Below, one piece after another: positions 8,100 to 17,085 of a stretch of 64,000 nucleotides of DNA (its first letter is position 1; every line of letters begins with the position of its first letter). The stretch comes from DTU024 sp964518875 (lineage in GTDB: Bacteria; Bacillota; Clostridia; Christensenellales; Aristaeellaceae), in NCBI GenBank assembly GCA_964518875.1, contig CAZFHI010000005.1, positions 34,250 through 98,249 on the forward strand, given 5' to 3'. The notes beneath the pieces are model-generated. The model did no database searches. It had not been told where the DNA came from and was given only the letters and a program-made list of their open reading frames with translations. A program made the translations under genes and the position numbers.

Positions 8100-8156
8100 A
8101 ATTTCACCACCTCGGATACATATTGTAACCCTATTGTAACATAAATTCGCGGCGCT

Positions 8157-8186
8157 TTGACCGATTGAATGTAAAATGTGTATAAT
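8157..8186 (+). promoter_or_regulatory. Promoter of the hydroxyacid dehydrogenase gene
   Basis: TTGACC at 8157-8162 and TATAAT at 8181-8186 are separated by 18 bases. GGAGG and the ATG at 8243 follow. Confidence 0.65.
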
Positions 8187-8242
8187 AACAATAAATTTTG
8201 CTTTTTAAGCTTAAATAAGCGTAATTAAAAAAGGAGGATATT

Positions 8243-9100
8243 ATGAAAAACATAGCTTTTATAGGCGTAGGCGTTATGGGGCGCGGCATGGTGGAAAACC
8301 TGCTTAAGGCGGGGTACGGCGTAAATATTTACTCAAGAACAAAATCCAAGTGCTTAAGCGTGATTGAAAAGGGCGCCGTATGGAAGGACAGCGTCGCTGA
8401 AGCCGTTAAAAACGCAGACGTAGTTATAAGCATGGTGGGCTTCCCTGAAGACGTGCGCAACGTTTACTTTAATAACGGTATAATAGAAAACGCGAAAAAA
8501 AACGCGCTTTTAATAGACATGACTACGTCCTCGCCTGAAATCGCCATGGAAATATTTGAAAAAGCGAAGGAAAGAAATTTAAGGGCTATGGACGCGCCCG
8601 TTTCAGGCGGCGACACAGGGGCAAAAAACGGCACTCTTACCATAATGGCGGGAGGAAACAAGGAGGACTTTGACGAAGCCTGCGATATATTTTCAAATAT
8701 GGGCAAAAACATATACTACATGGGCAAGGCGGGCAGCGGGCAGCACTGCAAGATGGCGAACCAGATAGCCATTTCAGGCTGCGTATCTTCGGTAGCGGAA
8801 GCCTTGGCGTACGCTTCAAAAGCGGGTCTAAACGCGAATAAAGCCTTAAGCGTAATATCGCAGGGAGCGGCGGGCTCGTGGCAGATGAAGGGCAACGGCC
8901 CCAAAATGCTTTCAAACGACATGGCGCCCGGCTTTTACATAAAGCATTTTATTAAGGATATGAAGCTCGCGAGCGAAGAAGCCAAAAAGAGAAACCTCGA
9001 TCTGCCGGTTTTAAGCCTGGTGCTAAGCATGTATGAAGAGCTTGAAAAACAGGGCTTTGGCGAATCGGGCACGCAGGCTATAATTAAAAAATACGAGTGA
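8243..9100 (+). CDS. NAD(P)-dependent beta-hydroxyacid dehydrogenase (3-hydroxyisobutyrate dehydrogenase family)
   Basis: This 285-residue protein has a Rossmann fold with GVGVMGRGM at residues 8-16. The family substrate motif is DAPVSGGDTGAKNGT and the catalytic Lys lies in GQHCKMANQ. Family members oxidise or reduce 3-hydroxyisobutyrate, tartronate semialdehyde or related acids in the cytoplasm. The exact substrate cannot be chosen from sequence. It is monocistronic, with its own promoter and a strong terminator just after the stop. Confidence 0.85.
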   Translation: MKNIAFIGVGVMGRGMVENLLKAGYGVNIYSRTKSKCLSVIEKGAVWKDSVAEAVKNADVVISMVGFPEDVRNVYFNNGIIENAKKNALLIDMTTSSPEIAMEIFEKAKERNLRAMDAPVSGGDTGAKNGTLTIMAGGNKEDFDEACDIFSNMGKNIYYMGKAGSGQHCKMANQIAISGCVSSVAEALAYASKAGLNANKALSVISQGAAGSWQMKGNGPKMLSNDMAPGFYIKHFIKDMKLASEEAKKRNLDLPVLSLVLSMYEELEKQGFGESGTQAIIKKYE

Positions 9101-9136
9101 TATTTTAATCGCCGCTGTAAATTTTAAGTATAAAAC

Positions 9137-9176
9137 AAGGGCCGCCGGAATCCGGCGGCCCTTGAGCGTATTTTTT
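9137..9176. terminator. Strong intrinsic terminator, likely bidirectional
   Basis: A 12-bp stem (AAGGGCCGCCGG with its complement) around a 3-base loop is followed on the plus strand by TTTTTT at about 9171. It separates the dehydrogenase from the convergent SIMPL operon. Confidence 0.85.
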
Positions 9177-9191
9177 CAAATGTTAATATCT

Positions 9192-9890
9192 TTATTTAAT
9201 CTCGAACGTAACGACCACGGAAGCGCTTACGGATACGTCGCCTGTTATAAGAGCGCCTGAATCCTTAGCTTCTCCAGCCGACACCATTTCCATATTGTTG
9301 AATACGCCGTACTGCGCGGGGCCGTATGAAGTCTGGTTTATTTCCATAACGTCGCCAAGCTCGCAATTTGCCGCCTTGGCTAAAACCTCCGCGTTCTTTT
9401 TAGCCTTTTCAACCGCTGTTTCAAGCGCCTTTTCGTAGGCTTCAGATTCCTTGCTTGAAGAAAAGTTAAGCGCCCACAGCGTGTTCGCGCCGTTCTTTAT
9501 GGCGGTGTCAAGCACGCCGTTTAAGGAATCTATGTCTTTAAGCACAATGTAAAGCATGTTGCTTATAACGTATTTATCTGCAGATTCTTTGCCGTAATAG
9601 CCTGTGTCAGAGTTTACGTCATATGAAGTAGTAAGCATGTCCTTTTCGTCCACGCCGCTTTTTTTAAGCTCTTCAATAAGCTTCGCCATGTCCTGCTTGT
9701 TCTTTTGCTGGGCTTTGGCAATGTCCTTGTCCTCTGTTCTTATGCCTATGGTAAAGCTTACTGTGTCCGCCTGAAGCGATACGGTTCCCTGGCCGCTTGC
9801 AGTAATCTTTTTGCTTTCAGCAAGGCTTGCGACCGTAAAAAGGCTTACTATAAGCAATACTGCTGTAAAAATACCAAGTTTATTTTTCAT
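9192..9890 (-). CDS. SIMPL (DUF541) domain exported protein
   Basis: A signal peptide (KLGIFTAVLLIVSLFTVASLA) is followed by a SIMPL domain recognisable from ITASGQGTVSLQADTVSFTIG near the start, a central DVNSDTGYY segment, and the terminal VSVSASVVVTFEIK strand. The family is periplasmic or surface-exposed and linked to envelope stress, but its biochemical role is unclear. Its ATG overlaps the end of the anti-sigma gene by 11 bases and has AAAGGAG upstream. It is the last gene of the ECF sigma operon, so it is probably a regulon or sensing component. Confidence 0.8.
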   Translation of the reverse strand: MKNKLGIFTAVLLIVSLFTVASLAESKKITASGQGTVSLQADTVSFTIGIRTEDKDIAKAQQKNKQDMAKLIEELKKSGVDEKDMLTTSYDVNSDTGYYGKESADKYVISNMLYIVLKDIDSLNGVLDTAIKNGANTLWALNFSSSKESEAYEKALETAVEKAKKNAEVLAKAANCELGDVMEINQTSYGPAQYGVFNNMEMVSAGEAKDSGALITGDVSVSASVVVTFEIK

Positions 9891-11049
9891 GTGAATTTCT
9901 CCTTTTTTTGTTTATTGCATTTACTATAATTATAATTGCTATAATTATTACTATCAGCGGGAAATATCCCCCTATGAACACGAGCATGTCGATTAAAAAT
10001 CTCTTTGCCTCAGACAGCCCGTTTGAAAAGGCGCCGGACATTCGCTCTGAAAAAGAGGCTTCCCTGTCGCCCGCCGTGTCCTTTTTAAGTTCCTCCATAA
10101 GGCTTAAATTAACGGTGGAGTAGCTTATATCGCTGTCGAAGCGCTTGATAGTGCTGTTCAGGCTGTCTATCTCGTACTGCGTGTCCGCAATGGCGCTTTC
10201 TATCTGTATAAGTTCATCAACGGACTCGGCCTTTTCCATCATCTCGCTTAAGCGCCGCATCTTATCTTCCTGGGTTTTAAGGCGCGCTTCCGCGTCGTAG
10301 TAGCTTTCGCTTACGTCCTGCACGCTTTCCGTTTTTGAAACGGTTCGGCCGACAGCGTCAAGCGAAGCGACGAACGCGTCAAGCCCGCTTTCAGGCACCC
10401 TCATAGTGATTGAGGCGCTAAGCTTTCCGTCCCCGTTTTCGCCTATGTTAATGTACTCCTGGTAGCCGTCCGACTTAGAAAGGCTTTCCTGCACCTTTTT
10501 AAGGTCCTCATAAAAGCTTTTTGTGCTTATGCTTATGTTAAGCGTGCGTATAAGCTTTTGTTGTCTTCGGTTTTCTAGCGCCGCGCTTTCCTGCACGTTT
10601 GGAGCGCTTCTCGCCATGAGACTCATGCCGCTTTTTTTTGCCAGCCCGTCGGCGTCGGCGTAAAAAGCCGTTGCGACGCCCTGGCCGCTTGAAGCTTCAG
10701 CGTAATTTTCATCAGAGCCGTTTCTTGTAAGAACGGTTCCCGCTATCAAAAACACGAACACCGCGGCGACGCTTAGAAAACGCCTGAAGCCTATATGCCG
10801 CCCGCTTTCACGCTCCGCTTGCGTTTTTTTACTTCTTTCAATATTTTCCTCCTTACCGATGCTTTCGCGCCACGACGATGAAAAATCAGCCGGCAGTTCC
10901 TCTTCATCGTCTAAATGTCTGGCGTCAACGCGGTATTGATACAGCGCGCGGCAGCTTTCGCATGTTTTAAGATGCTCCATAAGCTGTTGGTTTTCGCGCG
11001 CCGCGTCAAAATCCTCTTTAAGGAGGGCTTCAGCATCTTTACAGTTCAT
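9880..11049 (-). CDS. Anti-sigma factor with zinc finger fused to an extracytoplasmic DUF4349 domain
   Basis: The N-terminus has the zinc-binding anti-sigma motif HLKTCESC (H26, C30, C33). A membrane segment follows at about residues 100-118 (RFLSVAAVFVFLIAGTVL). Then comes a DUF4349 domain starting RKLIRTLNISISTKSFYEDL, including a coiled coil, and a second hydrophobic C-terminal helix (YFPLIVIIIAIIIIV). The cytoplasmic head should hold the ECF sigma factor encoded just upstream, while DUF4349 probably senses the outside. DUF4349 proteins are more often stand-alone lipoproteins, so the fusion is notable. The start at 11049 has GGAGGG upstream; 11 bases overlap the sigma gene. Confidence 0.8.
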   Translation of the reverse strand: MNCKDAEALLKEDFDAARENQQLMEHLKTCESCRALYQYRVDARHLDDEEELPADFSSSWRESIGKEENIERSKKTQAERESGRHIGFRRFLSVAAVFVFLIAGTVLTRNGSDENYAEASSGQGVATAFYADADGLAKKSGMSLMARSAPNVQESAALENRRQQKLIRTLNISISTKSFYEDLKKVQESLSKSDGYQEYINIGENGDGKLSASITMRVPESGLDAFVASLDAVGRTVSKTESVQDVSESYYDAEARLKTQEDKMRRLSEMMEKAESVDELIQIESAIADTQYEIDSLNSTIKRFDSDISYSTVNLSLMEELKKDTAGDREASFSERMSGAFSNGLSEAKRFLIDMLVFIGGYFPLIVIIIAIIIIVNAINKKRRNSHEK

Positions 11050-11626
11050 TGTTTTTCCCTCCCACATCAATAAGACTGCCGTTGCTCACAAAAAGTTCCC
11101 GGTTTTTTAATAAAATTTTTTTAAGCCTGTTTCTCGCCCTGTTTATGCGGCTTTTAAGCGTTCCCAAAGGTATGTCCATAATATCCGCGGCTTCCTGATA
11201 GCTTAAGCCCTGCAGATCGCACAGCACTATGGGAGGGCGGAACAGTTCCGGCAGCTCCTTTATGGCTTCCTTAAGAAGCCTTTTTCGTTCGCTTTCTTCT
11301 ATGCGCAGGTAAAGAGAAGGGCCGTCGTCCTCTATTTCCTCGTTGTTTAAGTCGTCCAGGGATATGGTGTTTCCGCGCTTTTTGATAAAATCCATGCAGC
11401 AGTTGTACGCTATGCGGTAAAGCCAAGTGGACGGCTTTGACTGGTAGTTAAAGCTGTCAAAGTATTTAAAGGCGCGCAGCAAGGCTTCCTGCGCGCAGTC
11501 CTGCGCGTCCTCCCTGTTGGAAAGTATCCTCAGGCACGTGAAATAAACGCTTCTCTCGTAAGGCGTTATAAACTCTTCAAAGCGCTCTTTCTTGCTTTTT
11601 AAAACAGGTCTTTTATCTTGTCCCAT
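11039..11626 (-). CDS. ECF RNA polymerase sigma factor
   Basis: This 195-residue sigma-70 family protein has only regions 2 and 4. Region 2 shows the pattern LSNREDAQDCAQEALLRAF and WLYRIAYNCCMDFI; region 4 shows ELPELFRPPIVL, LSYQEAADIM and GTLKSRINRAR. It would direct RNA polymerase to envelope-stress promoters and be held by the downstream anti-sigma factor. It overlaps the preceding exported-protein gene by 28 bases and the anti-sigma gene by 11, so stoichiometry is probably set by translational coupling. Confidence 0.9.
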   Translation of the reverse strand: MGQDKRPVLKSKKERFEEFITPYERSVYFTCLRILSNREDAQDCAQEALLRAFKYFDSFNYQSKPSTWLYRIAYNCCMDFIKKRGNTISLDDLNNEEIEDDGPSLYLRIEESERKRLLKEAIKELPELFRPPIVLCDLQGLSYQEAADIMDIPLGTLKSRINRARNRLKKILLKNRELFVSNGSLIDVGGKNNEL

Positions 11627-12507
11627 AAGCTCTTTTCTTTATCGTCCGGTATTTCCACCCTGGGCTTCGGCTTTTCAGGTATGCCGTCGTTCATTATTAC
11701 AAACTGAAGCCCGCTTATTTCGCCGTTTCTTTTGTCCGCGAAGGACAACGGCTTTTCTGTGTCGCCAAGCATGTTCTTTATCATGTTTTCAGCAAGCTGC
11801 TGCACAGGGGAGTTTGAAAGCGTCCTGCCTACGTACTCTGTGAGCATTTCGCTGTCCATCGCCATTTTAACGCCCGCTATCTGCAAAGACGGCATGTAGA
11901 AGTCCTTCACGGAAGCGCTTACAGAGTATTCCGCTTCCATGCCGGGGAGAACCATATAGGAAAGCGTTATGTTAGTGCCGGCGTAAGCCTTTAGGGCGCC
12001 CTCCGCTTCTATGTTAAGCGCGTTTTCGGAAGGGAGCGAAAGGCTTATCTGCAGTACCATGCTGTCCGCGTAACTTTTCATGGCTTCGTTAATATGGATG
12101 CCGAGCTTTATTGTCAGCTCGCCTTCGGCGCCGGAAAGCTCTTCAGCGGACACGGGTTTTCCGTTAAGCGCGTACTCTGATTTTATGTCCCATGGTATTT
12201 CCGCGCTTTTCATGTTCCCCTGGTACAGGAAACGCCCGGGCTCCATGCTGAACGTTGTTTCTTTTCCTGAAGTTTTAATAGCGTCGGCGCGGCTTAAATT
12301 AACCGTTTTTTCATAATCGCCGTAATCTGTTATATTGGCTTTCTCGTCAGATTCAAAAACGTTTACCACGTATACGCCGGATACGCTTCCGGCGCCGTCT
12401 AACTTGGCGTACACTATTTCGGTTTTTTGAGGCCCTGCCAGCGCCATAAAGCACGCGGTAACAAGCAGCGCCGCTAAAATAACAGAGGTTTTTAACTTTG
12501 ACATCAT
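11599..12507 (-). CDS. Exported protein of unknown function associated with MMPL transporter
   Basis: A signal peptide (SVILAALLVTACFMALA) is followed by a 280-residue extracytoplasmic, mainly beta-strand region with no recognised catalytic motif. There is no C-terminal anchor; the end is charged (EKSLWDKIKDLF). Two adjacent ATG codons (12507 and 12504) both fit the GGGGAG ribosome-binding site. The gene overlaps the MMPL transporter stop by 4 bases, so it is probably a partner of that transporter, comparable to exported proteins paired with RND/YhgE-type systems. The function remains unknown. Confidence 0.6.
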   Translation of the reverse strand: MMSKLKTSVILAALLVTACFMALAGPQKTEIVYAKLDGAGSVSGVYVVNVFESDEKANITDYGDYEKTVNLSRADAIKTSGKETTFSMEPGRFLYQGNMKSAEIPWDIKSEYALNGKPVSAEELSGAEGELTIKLGIHINEAMKSYADSMVLQISLSLPSENALNIEAEGALKAYAGTNITLSYMVLPGMEAEYSVSASVKDFYMPSLQIAGVKMAMDSEMLTEYVGRTLSNSPVQQLAENMIKNMLGDTEKPLSFADKRNGEISGLQFVIMNDGIPEKPKPRVEIPDDKEKSLWDKIKDLF

Positions 12508-14546
12508 ATAAACTCCCCGCCTTCCTTAGTGGTTTTTTTAATAAATGTATCAAGCATCACTAAAAGATGCGGCAGCATAACGAGCGACATAAACGCTGAA
12601 AGCAGGGCCCCGCGCCCAAGTATGGCGCCCATCTGGCTTACCACTCCGTTTGTGGACACAAAGCCCAGCAGGTACCCTGCCGATGTAAGTATCAGCGCGG
12701 GCGGCAGTATGGAGCCTGTCGTGCTGCTGAGCGTAAAGGCGGCCGCTTCCTTTTTGGGCATGGTTTTTCGCGCGTTTACGTAGTGCCGCGTTAAAAGTAT
12801 GGCGTAGTCGACGGTCGCGCCAAGCTGCACGCTTGATATTATCTGGTAGCCCATGTAGTTAAGGTTTTCCCCCTGGAAGTACGGAAGGGACAGGTTTATC
12901 CAAACCGCGCCTTCTATTACGAGCAGCAGCACCAGGGGCAGCGACAAGCTTTTAAAGTTTATAAGCAGTATTATGCCTATCGCTACAACTCCAACCAGAA
13001 TAACTTCAAGGCTGTCCTTTACTATCACGTTTCTAATGTCTATGTTTGCTACGTTTTCCCCCGCAAGCAGGAAATCTTTTCCGTAATGCTTTTCAGCTTC
13101 AGCGCGTATGTCTTCAACAAGCTTAAAGGCTTCGGGGCCTTCGGTGTTCGTGGCGCCGTTTATTACAATGCGGTCGTACCCTTTCTGCCTGAGCGCGCCA
13201 AGGCTTTTAGCAGGCACCATTTGAACCGGCACAGCAAGCCCCGCGGCGTCGGGATAAGATATAACGCTTGTAACATTGTCTACGTTATAAAGGTTTTTGC
13301 TTAAAGAATTTACTTTCGCCACGTCCCCTTCGGGTACCATAAGAAGCAGGGACTGGCTTTCTCCAAAAATACGGTTTATCTCGGCCTCCTGCTTTTTTAC
13401 TTCGGAGCCTGCGGCGTGCATGCCGCCAGAACCGTATATAAAGCTGTTGTTCCGCTGCCCCATAAAGGCGATCGGTATCAAAATTAAAAAAATAACCGCG
13501 ACGGGCAGAGCGTGTTTTATAACCCATCCGGCGAACCGTTTAAATTTTGGCATGAAAGGCTTGTGCGCCGTTTTGTCCAAAAGCCCCGTGCATGAAATCG
13601 CCACCGCCGGAAGAAACACTATTACGGATATGTAGCTTAGCAGCACGCCCTTGGCTAAAACAAAGCCCATGTTTTTGCCAAGCTCAAAATCCATAACGGC
13701 AAGCGCCAGGAAACCGAACACCGTGGTCATGGCGCTTGAAGCGACGGATGAAGCGGAGCTTACTATGGCTTCCTTCATGGCGCTCTGGTTGTCGTAGCCC
13801 TTGTTTCTGAAAGCAGAAAAGCTGTGCAGCAAAAACACGGCGTAATCTATGGATACCGCAAGCTGAAGCACGGAGGAGCTTGCCCTTGTGATGAACGAAA
13901 CCTTGCCTAAAAATATGTTCGTGCCCTCGTTAAGCAGTATGGCCGCGCCTATCGCCATTAAAAACAAAACGGGCTCAAAGTAGCTGCCCGTGGCTAATAT
14001 TAAAATAACCAGTACTATTGGCAGTATAAGCGGCATTATGCTCTCTATTTCCTTTGTGGAAACGGACATTACCTGCGCCTGGTTCGCCGCGTTTCCGCTC
14101 GCCATGCTGTTTGGGTAAAGCGCTCTTATGGCGTTTAATCCTTCGGCATAGTGCTCAGGGTCGACGGTAACGGTGTATAACGCCCCGTTTTCAGCATACC
14201 ATGGCTTAAGCGCGCTTTCTGGAACCGTTTCAAGCGGCGTGCCCTTTACGTCGTACACGTCGTCGAGCCATATAACGCCGTTTATGTAGCTTGCGTTGAG
14301 CAGCTGGTTTTTTACGTCTATCGCGTCTTCAAGCGGTATGTCCTTTACGTAAAACTTAAGGTTCGGGTTATCCTCCCCTATTACCGAAAGCGCCTTGGAC
14401 GTGGGTGAATTTTCCGGCAGATAGGACGCCAGATCGTAGTCCACGTTTACGTTTAGCATAGCAAAAAAGCTTATAATGCAAAGCGCTACGGTTAATATAA
14501 TTACGAGAATTCTATTTTTAAGCACAAAATCGCTGAACCGCCTCAT
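12504..14546 (-). CDS. MMPL-family (RND superfamily) transporter
   Basis: This 680-residue protein has the duplicated RND architecture: one N-terminal helix, a large extracytoplasmic loop, five helices, then the same again. The helix-rich segments contain SSVLQLAVSIDYAVFLLHSF and SSVQLGATVDYAILLTRHY, the two copies of the conserved D-Y transport motif. MMPL proteins move lipids or other hydrophobic compounds using the proton gradient. The start ATG at 14546 has AGGAGG upstream. It is first in an operon with an exported partner, an ECF sigma/anti-sigma pair and a SIMPL protein. Confidence 0.9.
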   Translation of the reverse strand: MRRFSDFVLKNRILVIILTVALCIISFFAMLNVNVDYDLASYLPENSPTSKALSVIGEDNPNLKFYVKDIPLEDAIDVKNQLLNASYINGVIWLDDVYDVKGTPLETVPESALKPWYAENGALYTVTVDPEHYAEGLNAIRALYPNSMASGNAANQAQVMSVSTKEIESIMPLILPIVLVILILATGSYFEPVLFLMAIGAAILLNEGTNIFLGKVSFITRASSSVLQLAVSIDYAVFLLHSFSAFRNKGYDNQSAMKEAIVSSASSVASSAMTTVFGFLALAVMDFELGKNMGFVLAKGVLLSYISVIVFLPAVAISCTGLLDKTAHKPFMPKFKRFAGWVIKHALPVAVIFLILIPIAFMGQRNNSFIYGSGGMHAAGSEVKKQEAEINRIFGESQSLLLMVPEGDVAKVNSLSKNLYNVDNVTSVISYPDAAGLAVPVQMVPAKSLGALRQKGYDRIVINGATNTEGPEAFKLVEDIRAEAEKHYGKDFLLAGENVANIDIRNVIVKDSLEVILVGVVAIGIILLINFKSLSLPLVLLLVIEGAVWINLSLPYFQGENLNYMGYQIISSVQLGATVDYAILLTRHYVNARKTMPKKEAAAFTLSSTTGSILPPALILTSAGYLLGFVSTNGVVSQMGAILGRGALLSAFMSLVMLPHLLVMLDTFIKKTTKEGGEFI

Positions 14547-14569
14547 AATACCTCCTAAGCACAACTGGC

Positions 14570-14598
14570 ATTATAGAGCATATTATAAAAGCGCGCAA
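14570..14598 (-). promoter_or_regulatory. Promoter of the MMPL-ECF sigma operon
   Basis: On the minus strand TTGCGC (14593-14598) lies 17 bases before a perfect TATAAT (14570-14575). A second TATAAT-like sequence lies in the spacer. This is a housekeeping-type promoter; an ECF-type promoter was not evident. Confidence 0.55.
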
Positions 14599-14639
14599 GA
14601 AACGCGGGCCCAATTGTTACAAATTGTTTAAAATTTGTT

Positions 14640-15767
14640 TTAAAACCCGTCGGGCGAACTAAGCTCAAGGGACATGGGCAGCCAGCTTGAAAACGCATTG
14701 CATTTTTGTTTGAACAAGCCCAGCGGAGAAAACAAAGCTTGTACCGCTTTCTCCTGCGTAAATTCAACGCTCGCTTCTTCGTTTGTCTTATACGCCGCAG
14801 CGTTTTCTTTATTTACTTCTATGCAAAACGTTCCCGCCCGCTCTATGCCCAACACGAGGCGCCCGCGCTGCAGCGCCGTTTGCGCGGCTTTAAGCTTCAT
14901 TCCTGCGTTTAGCACATTTTCCCAATTGTATACGCGCAGCATGTCGCTTGAAAATATGTTATAGCTTTCGCAAACTTGCTCCGCCTTTTCAAAAAGCTCT
15001 TTATTCCACGCGGGGCATATTATTTTAGAGTTCCCAAACCTCTCTAAAATAAGCTTAAGGCAGGGAAGCGCGCTTTCATTTTCCACGCACATTTCCTCAG
15101 CCGTATTCCTGCTGGAATATATAAAATACCCTTTTACAATACCCTTATGTAAAAACAAAAATCCCTCGTTTTTCCAGCTTGAGGCTTTTTGCTTAAATTC
15201 TTCAAAGCTCCTTTTGGCGCACACAAGCTGCTTTCTTAAAAAAATATTATACGCGCTGTCTATATTCTTGTTTGAAGCTTCGCTGAAAGGAACTATTTCG
15301 CAGTTTTCGCTGTCTATTTCGTTAAGCGCGTGGCGCGCGCTGTCCTCGTTTAAAGTAAACGCGAAATTCGTTCCGAAGCGCTCAAACCCAAAGTAATTAT
15401 AGCGGTGGCGCATGCCGCTTAAAAAAACAAGGTCCATGTTTTTTCCTTCCGCTTCTTTGTTTTCAAGCGCCATAAGCCCTTTCATAACGCCGCGTCCCCT
15501 TTCGTAGGGGTGCGCGCTCACGCTGCCTATAAACCCCGCGTTAAGGCTTTCATTTCCAACGCGCATCAAAAAAGGCAGCAGGGCTACGGTGCCTTTTATT
15601 TTATCGTTTTCAAGCGCCACAAGGTGCAGATCGTAAAAGCCTTTCCTGCCATACACAAAGGGCAGAAGCTTTTTAAAGTCGTGCGGCACGTGAGCGCTGC
15701 TGAAAACATAGTTTATAAAATCCAGTATATCCTCTTCCTGCGAAGGAACCGCGTGCAAAAATTCCAT
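14640..15767 (-). CDS. Eis-like GNAT acetyltransferase
   Basis: This 375-residue protein has an N-terminal GNAT domain: GFIGSVSAHPYERGRGVMKGLM is the acetyl-CoA-binding region. FLSGMRHRYNYFGFERFG is typical of the Eis/YvbK-like enlarged GNAT proteins. A second GNAT-like and a C-terminal sterol-carrier-like region are expected for the family; the tail beyond residue 300 is consistent with this. Eis enzymes acetylate amines such as aminoglycosides or polyamines, but the substrate here is unknown. AAAGGAGG precedes the ATG. It is monocistronic. Confidence 0.75.
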   Translation of the reverse strand: MEFLHAVPSQEEDILDFINYVFSSAHVPHDFKKLLPFVYGRKGFYDLHLVALENDKIKGTVALLPFLMRVGNESLNAGFIGSVSAHPYERGRGVMKGLMALENKEAEGKNMDLVFLSGMRHRYNYFGFERFGTNFAFTLNEDSARHALNEIDSENCEIVPFSEASNKNIDSAYNIFLRKQLVCAKRSFEEFKQKASSWKNEGFLFLHKGIVKGYFIYSSRNTAEEMCVENESALPCLKLILERFGNSKIICPAWNKELFEKAEQVCESYNIFSSDMLRVYNWENVLNAGMKLKAAQTALQRGRLVLGIERAGTFCIEVNKENAAAYKTNEEASVEFTQEKAVQALFSPLGLFKQKCNAFSSWLPMSLELSSPDGF

Positions 15768-15843
15768 AAATCCTCCTTTTTATAAGCATACATATAATAC
15801 ATACAAATAAGCGCAAATTCAATAAAATCAAGTACGCAAAAAA

Positions 15844-15894
15844 TTGTAAAAGTTTTTAACAAAGTTTTACAAAACGGTGTTTTTTGAGTACAAT
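15844..15894 (+). promoter_or_regulatory. Promoter and overlapping inverted-repeat operator of the envelope operon
   Basis: TTTACA (15866-15871) and TACAAT (15889-15894) are 17 bases apart. The -35 sits inside the right arm of TTGTAAAA...TTTTACAA (15844-15872). An imperfect operator overlapping the -35 suggests repression by an unidentified regulator. Confidence 0.6.
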
Positions 15895-15965
15895 GATAAA
15901 CGCCTTAAGGAACGCTTTAAAAGCGTTAACGGCAGGAGAAAGAATGCAAAGGAGGCTTTAAGCCT

Positions 15966-17084
15966 TTGACAAGCGTATTTGACGCGGTGGTGCTTATACC
16001 GTCCCTGCACCCGGATGAAAAGCTTTTAACATATGTGCGCGAGCTTTCGGAGCGCGGCTTCCGCGTGCTGGTGGTGGACGACGGTTCGGGCGAAGACAGC
16101 CTTTATCAAGACATATTCAAGCAGGCGGCAAACGTAAAAGGCTGCACCGTAACAGGCTATAAGGAAAACCGCGGCAAGGGCCACGCGCTTAAATACGGCA
16201 TGCAGTATATTTTAGATAACTACAAGGGAGTTCCAGGCGTCGTAACGGCGGATTCCGATGGCCAGCATACGGCCGCGGACGTTAAAAAGGTCGCGGAAAA
16301 AATGCTCGAAAACGACAGGGCGCTTGTTTTAGGCTCCCGCAGCTTTAAAAAATCAGGCGTGCCCTTTCGCAGCCGCTTTGGAAATTCCGTTACGTCTTTT
16401 TTCTTCGCCCTGCTTTACGGAAGCCGCCTTCCCGACACGCAGACAGGCCTTCGCGGCATAAGGTACGAGCTTATACCAAAAATGCTTAAAGTAAGCGGGG
16501 AGCGCTTCGAGTACGAAATGAACGTGCTTACGTTCTGCGCCTTAAACAAGATACCTTTTGAAACCGTTGAAATAGAAACCATATACATAGAAGAAAACCG
16601 CAGCAGCCATTTTAACCCCTTGAAGGATTCCGCGCGCATATACAAAAGCCTTTTCGGCACGTTCTTTAAGTACGTTTTTTCAAGCCTGGCAAGCTTCCTT
16701 ATAGATATAGGCGTGTTCACGCTTCTTGACAGCTTTGTGTTAAAGGCTCTGTTCAAGGATAATCTTGGCGGGCAGGACGCCTATCTGCACACCTACGCCG
16801 CCGCCGCAATCGCGAGGATAATATCCGCCATATTTAATTATATGGTAAATAAAAAAATGGTGTTTAAACAGGGCAGAAAACAGGGCTCTGGCCTTTGCTA
16901 CGCCGCGCTTGCCGCAGCGTCGCTTTTGGCGAGCGGCGGCGTAAACAATCTGCTTTACCGTTTGTCTGCCCAGGCGGTGAACAAATCTTTGATTAAAGCA
17001 GTAGTAGATACTGTTTTATACTTTATAAATTACCGCGTACAGAAGGCGTGGGTCTTCCCGTACGAGGAACCGCAAGGAGAATAA
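15966..17084 (+). CDS. GT2 glycosyltransferase fused to a GtrA membrane domain
   Basis: Residues 1-220 are a family 2 (DPM1-like) glycosyltransferase, with VLIPSLHP, VVDDGSG, ENRGKGHALK and the metal-binding VTADSDGQH. Residues 235-365 are a four-helix GtrA domain (KYVFSSLASFLIDIGVF; FNYMVNKKMVFK; YFINYRVQKAWVF). The pair transfers a sugar to polyprenyl phosphate and flips the product for envelope glycosylation. The start is a TTG with GGAGG about 10 bases upstream. It is first in a seven-gene operon of envelope genes. Separate GtrA and GT2 proteins are common; the fusion is less so. Confidence 0.85.
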   Translation: MTSVFDAVVLIPSLHPDEKLLTYVRELSERGFRVLVVDDGSGEDSLYQDIFKQAANVKGCTVTGYKENRGKGHALKYGMQYILDNYKGVPGVVTADSDGQHTAADVKKVAEKMLENDRALVLGSRSFKKSGVPFRSRFGNSVTSFFFALLYGSRLPDTQTGLRGIRYELIPKMLKVSGERFEYEMNVLTFCALNKIPFETVEIETIYIEENRSSHFNPLKDSARIYKSLFGTFFKYVFSSLASFLIDIGVFTLLDSFVLKALFKDNLGGQDAYLHTYAAAAIARIISAIFNYMVNKKMVFKQGRKQGSGLCYAALAAASLLASGGVNNLLYRLSAQAVNKSLIKAVVDTVLYFINYRVQKAWVFPYEEPQGE

Positions 17085-17085
17085 T

